Assembly: GCF_900169075.1 (NCBI RefSeq)
Contig: NZ_LT827014.1
Span: 496,001 to 560,000, forward strand
Length of the DNA: 64,000 nucleotides
Origin: Chryseobacterium phocaeense
Lineage (GTDB): Bacteria; Bacteroidota; Bacteroidia; Flavobacteriales; Weeksellaceae
Direction: 5' to 3'
Shown here piece after piece: positions 8,698-17,131 of this stretch (position 1 is its first letter; every line of letters begins with the position of its first letter). The translations under genes were made by a program, and so were the position numbers. A model generated the notes under the pieces. The model did no database searches and was not told the DNA's origin. It worked only from the letters and a program-made list of their open reading frames with translations.

Positions 8698-9577
8698 ACG
8701 CGTTATATTTTTTGATGATTTTATCATAATACTCAGGGAATTCCTGCCACAGCGTTTCGGCTACAAGGCACATATTATGGGCTTCTTTTTTATGGTCTCC
8801 TATCAGGTGAATGAATAAAACATTCTGCTTATCATGAAAATCCAGGAGGCTGTTGAAATTATCCAGAGGCGTGTCAGATATAGGCAGCAGGGTTTTAACC
8901 TCAATTTGTTTTTGATGCGCAAGACAGGAGAACAGGTACTGTTCGAAAATACACGGGAAGCAGATGTTTTCTCCTTTCAGATCATTTAAAGTATCCAGAT
9001 TATTGTCGATGAATTTAAAGGCCGTCCGGCAGAATTCCTGGAAAAACGTAATATCGGTTCCGCCGATAATCCCTGCATTGTACTGGGAACCGTCTTTTAA
9101 CATATCCGAATCCGTGTTAAGAACTTCCGGGAAAAATGCCAGCTGCTTTTTTAGCTTTCTGAGATTATACAAATGGTGTCCGTTATTCCGTTCAAAAGAC
9201 TGGGCAATCACGGGTGCATCATGGAAATCATGGAGTGGTTTACAGATAAACGCATCATTATCTACATGATAAAAAGGCTCATCCTGTAAGGAATAGGTGT
9301 AGATTTTCCCGAGTGCCCAAAGATGGCTGTATTCTCCGTACCTCTCTGTAAGATCATCCAGACAGACATGAACCTTCGTATACGGTAGTTCCAACAGGTC
9401 GATAAGCAGCTCTTTTCCAACGTTGTCGGTATACAGCTCCACCTGATCGTAGTATTTTTTTGCTCTTAAAACACTAAGGGCAAATGTCATATACTTATTA
9501 AGGTTGAGTTTGATAAACTCTCTCTGATTTCGGGTAGACAGGTCAGGATGTGACCAGTAGCTTTGTATTATTTTCAT
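8681..9577 (-). CDS. GT-A-like glycosyltransferase-type protein (DUF6734-like), RiPP cluster
   Basis: A 298-aa cytoplasmic protein with glycosyltransferase-A features: KYYDQVELYTD early, LWALGKIYTYSLQ, and a metal/nucleotide-sugar motif HVDNDAF with Asp106 and Asp108 as the DxD pair. NAGIIGGTDITFF fits the acceptor-side loop of this fold. It resembles proteins I recall being catalogued as DUF6734 in flavobacteria, but that name is from memory. It overlaps the exporter gene upstream by 35 bp. With the GT9-like gene nearby, it suggests sugar attachment to the peptide or to an associated surface molecule. Confidence 0.6.
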   Translation of the reverse strand: MKIIQSYWSHPDLSTRNQREFIKLNLNKYMTFALSVLRAKKYYDQVELYTDNVGKELLIDLLELPYTKVHVCLDDLTERYGEYSHLWALGKIYTYSLQDEPFYHVDNDAFICKPLHDFHDAPVIAQSFERNNGHHLYNLRKLKKQLAFFPEVLNTDSDMLKDGSQYNAGIIGGTDITFFQEFCRTAFKFIDNNLDTLNDLKGENICFPCIFEQYLFSCLAHQKQIEVKTLLPISDTPLDNFNSLLDFHDKQNVLFIHLIGDHKKEAHNMCLVAETLWQEFPEYYDKIIKKYNAYETTV

Positions 9578-11192
9578 GGGTTATTTTTTCAAAATCTATT
9601 ATTTCGTCACAAAATTCATTCAGGTTATTCCGGTGTGAAATAACCAGGATGATGGCATTGGGTAGTTTTTCTTTTATACTTCGGATAATGCTGTATTCCA
9701 GGTTAATATCCAGCGATGCAGTCGCTTCATCGAAGATGATGATATCCGGCTGCTTGTGAAAGGCCCGTGCGATGGCAATTCTTTGTTTTTCTCCGTCAGA
9801 AAGCGTGCTGCCGCTGAAAGTGATGGTAGTATTTTCTTTGTCCTCCAGCTTATGAACCACTTCCGTCAGGCTGCTCATGCGGAGGATTTCTTCAATCTCT
9901 GTATTTTTATTTTCTTCCGAGCCGTAGCGGATGTTATTGCTCACCGTATCATGGAAAAGCTGGTTTTCTTTTTCAATAAGGGCGGTGATGGCGTAGAGGT
10001 TTTTAACCCTTTCGAGAGGAATATCATTGATGTAAATTTCCCCGGAATCACTTTTAACGAATTTCATAATGAGATTGGCCATGGTGCTTTTCCCGATTCC
10101 GCTTTTTCCTTTTATTCCATAGGTTTTCCCTTTTCTGAAGGTGTAATTGAACTTATCGAGGATCACCTTATCATGATACTGTACACTTACTTCTTTCAGG
10201 ACAATAGAGTGTACATCCTGAACTTCTTCACCCTCAGGCTCATTTTCCTGGCTGGGATCGATATTATCGTAAATCCTCTTCATGGAAACCTTGGACTGGA
10301 AAAACTCGTTCACGCCTGCTGCAAGGGAAATGACCGGGGCATATATCCTGTTTAAATACTGGATAAATGCGATGAGTGTTCCTATTGTCAATACTTTTGA
10401 ATAGACCAGTTTGCCGCCGTATAAAAGCACGATCAAAGGCCCGATTGCAATAAGAAACGTGGTAATATTGGAGCTGATTCCGTTCCAGTAGGTATTTTTT
10501 ACGGCATGCTGTCTCCACTGATCATGATAGCCGTCAAGGGTCTGTATTTCTTTAGGGAAAGCATTATAGCTTTTCAGTACGCGGATGTTTCTGATCCTTT
10601 CGAGGAAATAATTATAGATATTTCCTTCAATATCTACTAACTGGTGATAGCTCTCTTTTATTTTTCCCTTTAACAAAAAGGTGTTGATGATCACGAAAGG
10701 CAAAATAGCCAGACTCACTACGGTAAGGCTCACATTAAAATAGAACATCACACTTATGACACCCACTACTACCATTGTATTGTTGATGTAATTCAGCAGC
10801 GTTGAAGAGAAGAAGTTCTGTACCTTGTCTACATCACTGGTTAGAAAATAGATGAGTTCTCCGGTTTTGCTTTCCTTAAAAAAAGAAGTGTCTTTGTTGA
10901 GCAGGTTTTTGTATAAAACCCTTCTGATGTCTGCCACAATTCTCCGGCTTACATTCACATACAGAATCCCGGAATAAAAAGAAAATCCGATCCTTATGAT
11001 ATAGCAGGCTAAAAGTACCAGAATAATCTGAACCAGATCGCTGTACGTTCCATGCGGGATGGTTTGATCAATGATGATCTTCAGCGCATACGGAGTTACC
11101 AGTGACAGGGCATTGGTAATGGTAAATAGTATGATCAGCAGCAGATAGCGGCTGGCATATTTTTTAACGATATGGTAGTAAAACTTAAACAT
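9543..11192 (-). CDS. ABC exporter, fused permease and ATPase
   Basis: A 549-aa half-transporter that would work as a homodimer in the inner membrane. Residues 1-300 give six hydrophobic segments (e.g. LLIILFTITNALSLV), and 325-549 the ATPase: Walker A GKSGIGKST at 362-370, signature LSDGE at 464-468, Walker B IIIFDEA at 484-490, H-loop VISHRN. There is no N-terminal C39 peptidase domain, so it does not itself cut a double-glycine leader. The subtilisin-like protein at 17132-19006 may do that. The gene abuts the upstream gene with no spacer. It is the obvious exporter for the cluster product. Confidence 0.93.
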   Translation of the reverse strand: MFKFYYHIVKKYASRYLLLIILFTITNALSLVTPYALKIIIDQTIPHGTYSDLVQIILVLLACYIIRIGFSFYSGILYVNVSRRIVADIRRVLYKNLLNKDTSFFKESKTGELIYFLTSDVDKVQNFFSSTLLNYINNTMVVVGVISVMFYFNVSLTVVSLAILPFVIINTFLLKGKIKESYHQLVDIEGNIYNYFLERIRNIRVLKSYNAFPKEIQTLDGYHDQWRQHAVKNTYWNGISSNITTFLIAIGPLIVLLYGGKLVYSKVLTIGTLIAFIQYLNRIYAPVISLAAGVNEFFQSKVSMKRIYDNIDPSQENEPEGEEVQDVHSIVLKEVSVQYHDKVILDKFNYTFRKGKTYGIKGKSGIGKSTMANLIMKFVKSDSGEIYINDIPLERVKNLYAITALIEKENQLFHDTVSNNIRYGSEENKNTEIEEILRMSSLTEVVHKLEDKENTTITFSGSTLSDGEKQRIAIARAFHKQPDIIIFDEATASLDINLEYSIIRSIKEKLPNAIILVISHRNNLNEFCDEIIDFEKITHENNTKLLVTS

Positions 11193-12770
11193 TTAGGATA
11201 GAATAATTTCGTCAATTTTATCTCTCAGCATTCCATATGGGATTTCTCTGGTCGGGACAGAGATGTCATCAAAATTCCTGATATTCAAAAGGTCTTTTTT
11301 CCCCGCCAAAACATATTGGTTATCCGTATAAACATAGGAGAGGCAGTCTACAAACTTGAAATTCCACCATTTTAAAGGATGATAATCATTCGTATAGGTT
11401 TGTTTGCCAGTGTACACGATGCATTTTTTCCTGTTTTTTCCTGCAATATGATGGAGATAGTAATTGATTCCGTTGAATAAATGGGCAAGACCAGTGCAAG
11501 GTGACAATAAGCCATGGACATAATCTGAGGCCATCAGCGCCATTTCTTTCCTTAATTCTAATGTTCCGGGAAAAATAATGTGGTTGTAGAGTCCGGAATC
11601 CAGAGAATTTTTAAGATGTTCCTGTACGGTAAGGTCTTGACTAAAGAATAAAATTTTGTATTTTTTCTCTTCAACAAGCCACCGTATGATATTGGTAAAG
11701 GCGTCGGTATCAATAATCTTTTCAGATTGGGATGCAGCATGAGTCAGGGCAAATATCTCATCTTTTTTTTCTGCTCCTTGCGTTTCCAGCCAGTGATTTG
11801 CCCACTCAATTTCTTCGTCTCGGATCTCGATATTATTATAGTATTTTTTGTTGTACTGCAGCTGGCTCTTCATATCGGGAAATGGAAAATGTTTCGCGAA
11901 AGAGACGTTCTGTATATTTTTTAACTTATCATGAGCCAAAGGGAAAGTATACGTTAAAACATTATTCTTTTCAGGATCTGTAAGGGCTTTTACATCGGAA
12001 TACAGCAAATATTCTACAATGACTAAATCATAGGATTCAAAGTTGATACTTTTAACAGAAGAATTATAAAGCTTTACATTTTCAGGCAGTGAACCACTAA
12101 AAATTCTCTTTATTTCCAGATAATTCCGGACGCTTGTTATGTAAATGTCTATATTTTTTGGAAGCGCATTGATCCGGTTCAAAATATAAAGCTTCTGATT
12201 CAGGTCATAGTACCAGAAGCAGCTGTCTCCAATGAAAAACTTCTGGTTAAAATCACAGATCAAACAAATCTTTGAAATTTTCTCTTTTTCCAGGACGATG
12301 TCAGCGAAATCTGTATGTACAACCGGTTCCAGCTTTTTTGTAAGATGGTGAACCTGTTCATTAATAGCTTTCAGATCAAAAGAGATCTTATTTTCTTTGA
12401 TATACCGGGAAATGCCGGGAAAAAGTAAATTGTGATTTGATTTGTTATTAAAAAAATAGAAGGAATTGAGTGTTTTATTATCGGTTAAAGGGATAAATTC
12501 TGCTTCCAGTTTATAATGGGCGATAATCAGATCATAGTCATGCAGTAAAGCCTGATCAAAATGATTTTTTTGTACAATATGATCTGCTTGTATGTGCTCA
12601 ATTTTAGGAAGAATGGTCCTGAACACCTTATGGTCCCTGTCAACGATCGTTATGTTGTCCTGCTTAAAAATATATAATACTGCAATAAGCTGGCGTAAAA
12701 TATCATGATCCCATCCGCCTTCCTTGAAAAGGCAGTGAAAATCCAGCAGTATTACTATATTCTTTTTCAA
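11193..12770 (-). CDS. GT9-like (heptosyltransferase-type) glycosyltransferase, RiPP cluster
   Basis: A 525-aa protein whose C-terminal half matches the ADP-heptose:LPS heptosyltransferase pattern: FALTHAASQSEKIID with a nucleotide-sugar loop, ILFFSQDLTVQEHL, and LSPCTGLAHLFNGI in place of the family's DTGxxHLA motif. The N-terminal half is poorly conserved and opens with a Rossmann-like strand (NIVILLDFH). GT9 enzymes normally act in lipopolysaccharide core assembly, but here the gene is embedded among peptide-tailoring genes, 14 bp after the small secreted protein and directly before the exporter. Peptide glycosylation is an inference. Confidence 0.6.
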   Translation of the reverse strand: MKKNIVILLDFHCLFKEGGWDHDILRQLIAVLYIFKQDNITIVDRDHKVFRTILPKIEHIQADHIVQKNHFDQALLHDYDLIIAHYKLEAEFIPLTDNKTLNSFYFFNNKSNHNLLFPGISRYIKENKISFDLKAINEQVHHLTKKLEPVVHTDFADIVLEKEKISKICLICDFNQKFFIGDSCFWYYDLNQKLYILNRINALPKNIDIYITSVRNYLEIKRIFSGSLPENVKLYNSSVKSINFESYDLVIVEYLLYSDVKALTDPEKNNVLTYTFPLAHDKLKNIQNVSFAKHFPFPDMKSQLQYNKKYYNNIEIRDEEIEWANHWLETQGAEKKDEIFALTHAASQSEKIIDTDAFTNIIRWLVEEKKYKILFFSQDLTVQEHLKNSLDSGLYNHIIFPGTLELRKEMALMASDYVHGLLSPCTGLAHLFNGINYYLHHIAGKNRKKCIVYTGKQTYTNDYHPLKWWNFKFVDCLSYVYTDNQYVLAGKKDLLNIRNFDDISVPTREIPYGMLRDKIDEIILS

Positions 12771-12784
12771 AATTATCCGGGGTT

Positions 12785-13153
12785 TTAGTTGGTTCTGATC
12801 ACAACAGATCCGGTGCCTCCTTTAGAGCTGATCTGTACTACAAAACTTCCATTGTAATCCAGTGAAACTTCTTTTTTGGAAATTCCGCTTAGCTCGGCAC
12901 TTTGGATCAGTTTTTTGCTTTTGTTATAAAAATTCAGCTTTACTGTTTCATTATTCAACTGGTAGTCTATCACGAATTTTTTTGTCTGGGATTTGCAGGG
13001 TACTTCAAACTCCTGGGTTTTGCGGAGCTTTACGAATTTCATCCTTAAACCGCATTCCGTTATTTCATTTTCCCACTGATTCTGATGATCCGTGAATGAG
13101 GTGCTGAAAAGACTCAGAAATAATACAATAAGTATGGTGGTCAGGTTTTTCAT
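12785..13153 (-). CDS. Small secreted protein, RiPP cluster
   Basis: A 122-aa protein with a signal peptide (LTTILIVLFLSLFSTSFT) and a mature domain of about 100 residues that alternates polar and hydrophobic residues as in a beta-sandwich, with two cysteines (ITECGL, EVPCKS) that could pair in the periplasm. Its start codon overlaps the stop of the barrel gene by 4 bp (ATGA), so the two are translationally coupled. It could be a periplasmic partner of the barrel or a self-protection protein. No family was recognised. Confidence 0.65.
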   Translation of the reverse strand: MKNLTTILIVLFLSLFSTSFTDHQNQWENEITECGLRMKFVKLRKTQEFEVPCKSQTKKFVIDYQLNNETVKLNFYNKSKKLIQSAELSGISKKEVSLDYNGSFVVQISSKGGTGSVVIRTN

Positions 13154-15510
13154 TTGTTTAATCTTTTTTGTTGTTCTTCATTAGTATTGTCAAATTGTTC
13201 CCTCTGGGTATTCTTTTTGCCGGCGCTGAAATTATAGGTGATGCTGAGAGAGTAAAAGGTAGTTGGCAACCTGTTCAGGATCTTTCTGTTAAAATCACTC
13301 TCAGAGATATCAATTTTTATTTTCCTTAAGCGTAAAGGGTCAGAGGCATCAAAGGTTAAAGACAGCGCATCTTTAAAAAATGATTTTCTCAGGGTGAAAT
13401 TCAGGCTTTGCTGGTTTTCCAGGAAGTATTTGTTCCACAAAGATTTACCTTTATAATCATAATTAATATCCAGATAATATTTTGATGGAAGAGTTAGTTT
13501 CGCTGATAAAGAATAATAAGGCGATAATAACGAGATTTTTTCATTATTGGTCATTAATTCTTTGTAGCTGTTGCTGGTGAAAATATTAAGCTTCAGCCAT
13601 TTCGTGATATCTACAGGTATATATACGTTCCAGTAGACTTCTTTCTCTTTATTTAAGTTCGCGTAGGTTTTATAGGTAATATTTTCTACAGGATCCAGAT
13701 AATATACTTCATTAATGACCCCTTTCGTGGTGCTGTACCCTAAATCAAAAGAGTATTTATTGTTCAGCAGGTAAGAGATTTTATAATTGTTTTTGAAGAA
13801 TGGCATCAGGGATGGGTTTCCCATATTGATAAACCGGGTGTCTTCAATATCTTTAAACGGATTCAACAGTTGAAAAGAAGGACGGGTGATCTTTCTGTTA
13901 TACGAAACATTGATGTTGCCGTTTTTAAGGTTTTTCTGAACAAATACGGATGGAAAAAAATTCCACCGGTTTGCTGAGATTTGATAATTGGAAAAATAGT
14001 CTTCCCCGTTATATTTTGTATGCTCCAGCCTTCCCCCAGCATTGAAAATCAATGATCCTATTTTCCCCTGATAGGAAGAATAGACTGAAAAAATATTTTC
14101 TTTATAAATGTAATTGGAGCTTTGATACCTGCCGGAATACTCAATTTCATTTTTACTGTCAGATGAACTGTATTTTGTTCCCAGCTGTATCTTATTATTT
14201 TCATTCAGTACATAGCTTAGGTCGGCATAACCAATGTGCAGGTTGATGTCAAGCGGATTGTTGATGCCCAGGAAATCCGAAGGTCTTCTTTCTGAAGCTG
14301 CATTGGTAAAATAAGAAGACTGTATGTCCGAATCGTACTGGTTGAAATAGCCGATATAATTGTATCCGGCTTCCAGCTTACTTCCCAGCGTATCCAACTT
14401 ATATTTATAGCTTATATTGAACAAATGGTTTTTTAATTTAATTTTTTTATCATTTCCTATATAATCCAGGGAATCCAGTGTGTTCCGGAGGTAAGCCAGA
14501 TCTGTTTTTCCTGATGAGTTCGTTTTATTGACCGAGTAGGTATAATCTGCTGCCAGAACCTGACGGGGAGACAGCTCGTAATCAATTCCGAATTTGAAAT
14601 CCGTATAAGACGGCGATTCTACATATTTTTCTTTCTGAACCGTTGATAACCCTGAATTCAGATACAGCTGGGTTTCATCATTGTCTGAATAGTTTTTCCC
14701 GAAAAAATTATTGTGGCTGATAAAATAGTTCAGCTTACGGGTCTTGTAATTAAGTCCAAACCCTGAAGAAAAACTCGTATATCTATGCTGCTGCGTATTC
14801 TGATATATATAGCCGCTCAGGCCGTAATTATAATTTTTTTTAAGAATAATATTCACCACTGCATTTTTTTCATCCCCTTCAAATTCCGCTCCCGTTTCTG
14901 AAGTAAATTCAATTTTCTCAATCGATGCGGAAGAAAGCGTTTTCAGGTAATTCTGCAACTGCGCCCCGGACATTCTTACTTTGGTTCCGTTGACGTATAC
15001 TGATACGCCCTGCTGGCCGCGGTACTGGATGCCATTGGCGATATTGGCATTGACGCCCGGAATCACATTCATTAACGTATATCCGTTATCGCCTGATTTG
15101 TAGATGGAGTTGGAGATATTAATTGTTGTTTTATTAAGCTCCCTTGTCATGAATCTACGCTGGGATTTTAAGACAATACCTTCAATAGCCGTTTCCTTTC
15201 CGGGGTTTACCGGAATATCCAGCTGCACATTGTTTTCCAGACTGATATCCCTGAACTGTTCCTGTTCAGAAGCCAATATCTGAAGGATATAATTTCCTTC
15301 GGGAATATTTTTGAACAGATATCTCCCATCTGCTGCGGTTACAGCGTTGGCTACAATAGAAGAATCTTTTTTTGCTCTTAAAAACAGGGGGACATCTGAT
15401 ATTTTTTTGGATGACCCATCCGTCACAGTTCCGGAAACAGAAAATTGCGCATGAAGGGGTATCCCCATGAAAAAGAAAAAGAGAATGAAGGTTTTAAGCA
15501 GTCTTTTCAT
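13150..15510 (-). CDS. Outer-membrane beta-barrel protein (OMP_b-brl_3 type), RiPP cluster
   Basis: A 786-aa outer-membrane protein with signal peptide (TFILFFFFMGIPLHAQ), a carboxypeptidase-regulatory-like domain at about 22-110 (VSGTVTDGSSKK), a plug-like region at 130-225 (TLMNVIPGVNANIANGIQYRG, VYVNGTKVRMSG) and a long barrel ending FYSLSITYNFSAGKK. It resembles TonB-dependent receptors that lack a standard TonB box. Its place between the carrier-protein gene and the small secreted protein implies a role in moving the product across, or recovering it at, the outer membrane. Overlap with the carrier gene is 17 bp. Confidence 0.85.
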   Translation of the reverse strand: MKRLLKTFILFFFFMGIPLHAQFSVSGTVTDGSSKKISDVPLFLRAKKDSSIVANAVTAADGRYLFKNIPEGNYILQILASEQEQFRDISLENNVQLDIPVNPGKETAIEGIVLKSQRRFMTRELNKTTINISNSIYKSGDNGYTLMNVIPGVNANIANGIQYRGQQGVSVYVNGTKVRMSGAQLQNYLKTLSSASIEKIEFTSETGAEFEGDEKNAVVNIILKKNYNYGLSGYIYQNTQQHRYTSFSSGFGLNYKTRKLNYFISHNNFFGKNYSDNDETQLYLNSGLSTVQKEKYVESPSYTDFKFGIDYELSPRQVLAADYTYSVNKTNSSGKTDLAYLRNTLDSLDYIGNDKKIKLKNHLFNISYKYKLDTLGSKLEAGYNYIGYFNQYDSDIQSSYFTNAASERRPSDFLGINNPLDINLHIGYADLSYVLNENNKIQLGTKYSSSDSKNEIEYSGRYQSSNYIYKENIFSVYSSYQGKIGSLIFNAGGRLEHTKYNGEDYFSNYQISANRWNFFPSVFVQKNLKNGNINVSYNRKITRPSFQLLNPFKDIEDTRFINMGNPSLMPFFKNNYKISYLLNNKYSFDLGYSTTKGVINEVYYLDPVENITYKTYANLNKEKEVYWNVYIPVDITKWLKLNIFTSNSYKELMTNNEKISLLSPYYSLSAKLTLPSKYYLDINYDYKGKSLWNKYFLENQQSLNFTLRKSFFKDALSLTFDASDPLRLRKIKIDISESDFNRKILNRLPTTFYSLSITYNFSAGKKNTQREQFDNTNEEQQKRLNK

Positions 15511-15754
15511 TTACATGATTCCTAATCGCATGGGTAATATTTTCAAATGATTCAAAGAAAGAAATATCCAGTTCCTCATCCTCAAATTCGATGTCAAATT
15601 CCTCCTCCAGATACGTTACAAACTGCAGGGTAAGCATAGATTCAGAAGGCAGCATCTGAATTTTTTCTTCATCAGTCAGGTTATTGAAAAGCTGGTTTTC
15701 GCCGGTAATGATTCCAAGGATTTCACTTACTTTTTGTTCTATCGTGTTCATCAT
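15494..15754 (-). CDS. Stand-alone acyl/peptidyl carrier protein, RiPP cluster
   Basis: An 86-aa acidic helical protein matching the phosphopantetheine-binding fold: helix 1 IEQKVSEILGIITG, a loop, then SESMLTLQFVTYLEEEFDIEF as helix 2, with Ser39 in the place of the DSL serine that takes the 4'-phosphopantetheine arm, and SFENITHAIRNHV as the last helix. No adenylation domain or phosphopantetheinyl transferase lies in the window, so loading must come from elsewhere. Together with the condensation-like protein at 6840-8165 it suggests thioester-based acyl or aminoacyl chemistry on the peptide. Confidence 0.8.
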   Translation of the reverse strand: MMNTIEQKVSEILGIITGENQLFNNLTDEEKIQMLPSESMLTLQFVTYLEEEFDIEFEDEELDISFFESFENITHAIRNHVNEKTA

Positions 15755-16314
15755 AGTTCTAAGTTTTTATAACAGTACTTTATGGCCAAGGTATATCTTG
15801 GTATTTTGCAGATTCTGGAAGGAAGACCGCCTTTGTGTTCCACATCTCCGTTGAAGACAATGAATCTTCCGGGCTTGGGAAGCACGCAGAATTGGGAATC
15901 TCCTTCAGAATAGAAAATCGTTTCGCCTTCATAGTTTTTCTCCCAGTATTCGTTGACATAATACAGGATGGTGATATCTCCGCGACCCTGCGGACAATCC
16001 CTGTGCGGAAACTCTACATCCCCGTAAAGAGAAAGATTGATGTAAGCCCTGAAAACCTTGTAATTTTCAGAATCTTCCACAAACTGTTCCAGAAGCTCTT
16101 TCGATTTTTTTCCGAGAAAAGTGGTGTTTTCAAATTTTTCAGGCTCAAAATTCACTACATATTTGGGAAACTGGTCCACCTGAATGCTTTTTTCCGTTCT
16201 CGCATAGCTTAGGGAGGAGGCAAACTTGTGAAAGGAATTTACCTCGTTTTCGGTCAGTATATCATCAATGATGTATATATTTTTGCTGTCTATAACTTCC
16301 TGCCTGAGTTTCAT
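15751..16314 (-). CDS. Fe(II)/2-oxoglutarate-dependent oxygenase, RiPP cluster
   Basis: A 187-aa prolyl-4-hydroxylase-like oxygenase. The iron triad is visible as His104-x-Asp106 in PHRDCPQG and His160 in DVEHKGG, with Arg173 of IPRYTLAIKY in the 2-oxoglutarate-binding position. FIVFNGDVEHKG is the typical second half of the jelly roll. No signal peptide, so cytoplasmic. It overlaps both neighbours by 4 bp. It likely hydroxylates or otherwise oxidises a residue of the precursor; hydroxylation could also create the site for glycosylation by one of the two transferases. Confidence 0.85.
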   Translation of the reverse strand: MKLRQEVIDSKNIYIIDDILTENEVNSFHKFASSLSYARTEKSIQVDQFPKYVVNFEPEKFENTTFLGKKSKELLEQFVEDSENYKVFRAYINLSLYGDVEFPHRDCPQGRGDITILYYVNEYWEKNYEGETIFYSEGDSQFCVLPKPGRFIVFNGDVEHKGGLPSRICKIPRYTLAIKYCYKNLEL

Positions 16315-17126
16315 AGGTTTTTTATTTTTAAGTGCGTCATGCCGGTTGCAATAATGCTGTTGATAAATTTTTTATTATTGGAATTATCAGATTTCGCGAA
16401 ATACTGTTTTACATTTTCATAATTGGTTTCGTTCATAAAATTTCCGGTGTAGGCCATTGAGGCTTCCAGATTAATGACAAAATGAAAGGTATCACTTGGA
16501 ACATACATCATTTCCCCCGGATTCTGAACCGCGATAAATGGCTTTATTCCTCCATCCATCAGCGTTTCAATATGATCAATACCATACTTTTCCTTGTTTT
16601 CCCTGATAATGGAATTGTACGCTTTCGGATAGATAAACCATAGTTTTTTACCCTTCAGCAGGAGAAGCCAGGAATTGAACTTCCAGATGTCTGTGTGGAT
16701 GTTGGTAAATGTATTTTTATTGCCGTAATACAGCCATACCAGCTCCTTTTTTTCCTTTTCCGTAGGATAGGCCCTGTACCAGCATTTAAAAAAATCAGGG
16801 TAGTCTATATGGAAGTCAATATCCCTTATATTCGTTTTAAGATAGTATTCGCTGGTTTCTTTCTGAAGATAGTCTTTCAGGAACATTTCGGCTCCTGGCT
16901 GTTCTGTAGTGGAATCAAATTTCCATTCTCTGGAATCGAATTTTTCATCTAATGCGTCGAAATCAATACTTTGGTGCAGCTCATTGAACCTGGCTTTTAA
17001 CAGGACCGGAACTTCAGGATATCCATATCTGGTTTTGAACTCCGATTCTGTAAGATCTGATGAGGTATTGGTTTCTATTTTTGGGAGAATGTCCTTTATG
17101 TTTTCAAAAAAATGATTATAATCCAT
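16311..17126 (-). CDS. Cupin/JmjC-like Fe(II) hydroxylase, RiPP cluster
   Basis: A 271-aa protein of the cupin_8/JmjC type. Residues 140-230 carry the iron site: NIHTDIWKFN with His144 and Asp146, and YVPSDTFHFVINLE with His215, plus LLLLKGKKLWFIYP between them. The N-terminal half (VPVLLKARFNEL, WKFDSTTEQPGAEMFLKDYL) matches the conserved lead-in of such hydroxylases. It overlaps the second oxygenase gene by 4 bp. Two different Fe/2OG-type enzymes in tandem imply at least two oxidative tailoring steps or two sites. Confidence 0.85.
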   Translation of the reverse strand: MDYNHFFENIKDILPKIETNTSSDLTESEFKTRYGYPEVPVLLKARFNELHQSIDFDALDEKFDSREWKFDSTTEQPGAEMFLKDYLQKETSEYYLKTNIRDIDFHIDYPDFFKCWYRAYPTEKEKKELVWLYYGNKNTFTNIHTDIWKFNSWLLLLKGKKLWFIYPKAYNSIIRENKEKYGIDHIETLMDGGIKPFIAVQNPGEMMYVPSDTFHFVINLEASMAYTGNFMNETNYENVKQYFAKSDNSNNKKFINSIIATGMTHLKIKNL

Positions 17127-17131
17127 GGTTT

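Noticed and set aside
9756..10355. Open frame of about 200 codons on the plus strand inside the ABC exporter gene
   Set aside because: It is antisense to the conserved ATPase and permease motifs, has no recognisable domain, and its start and end match no gene boundary.
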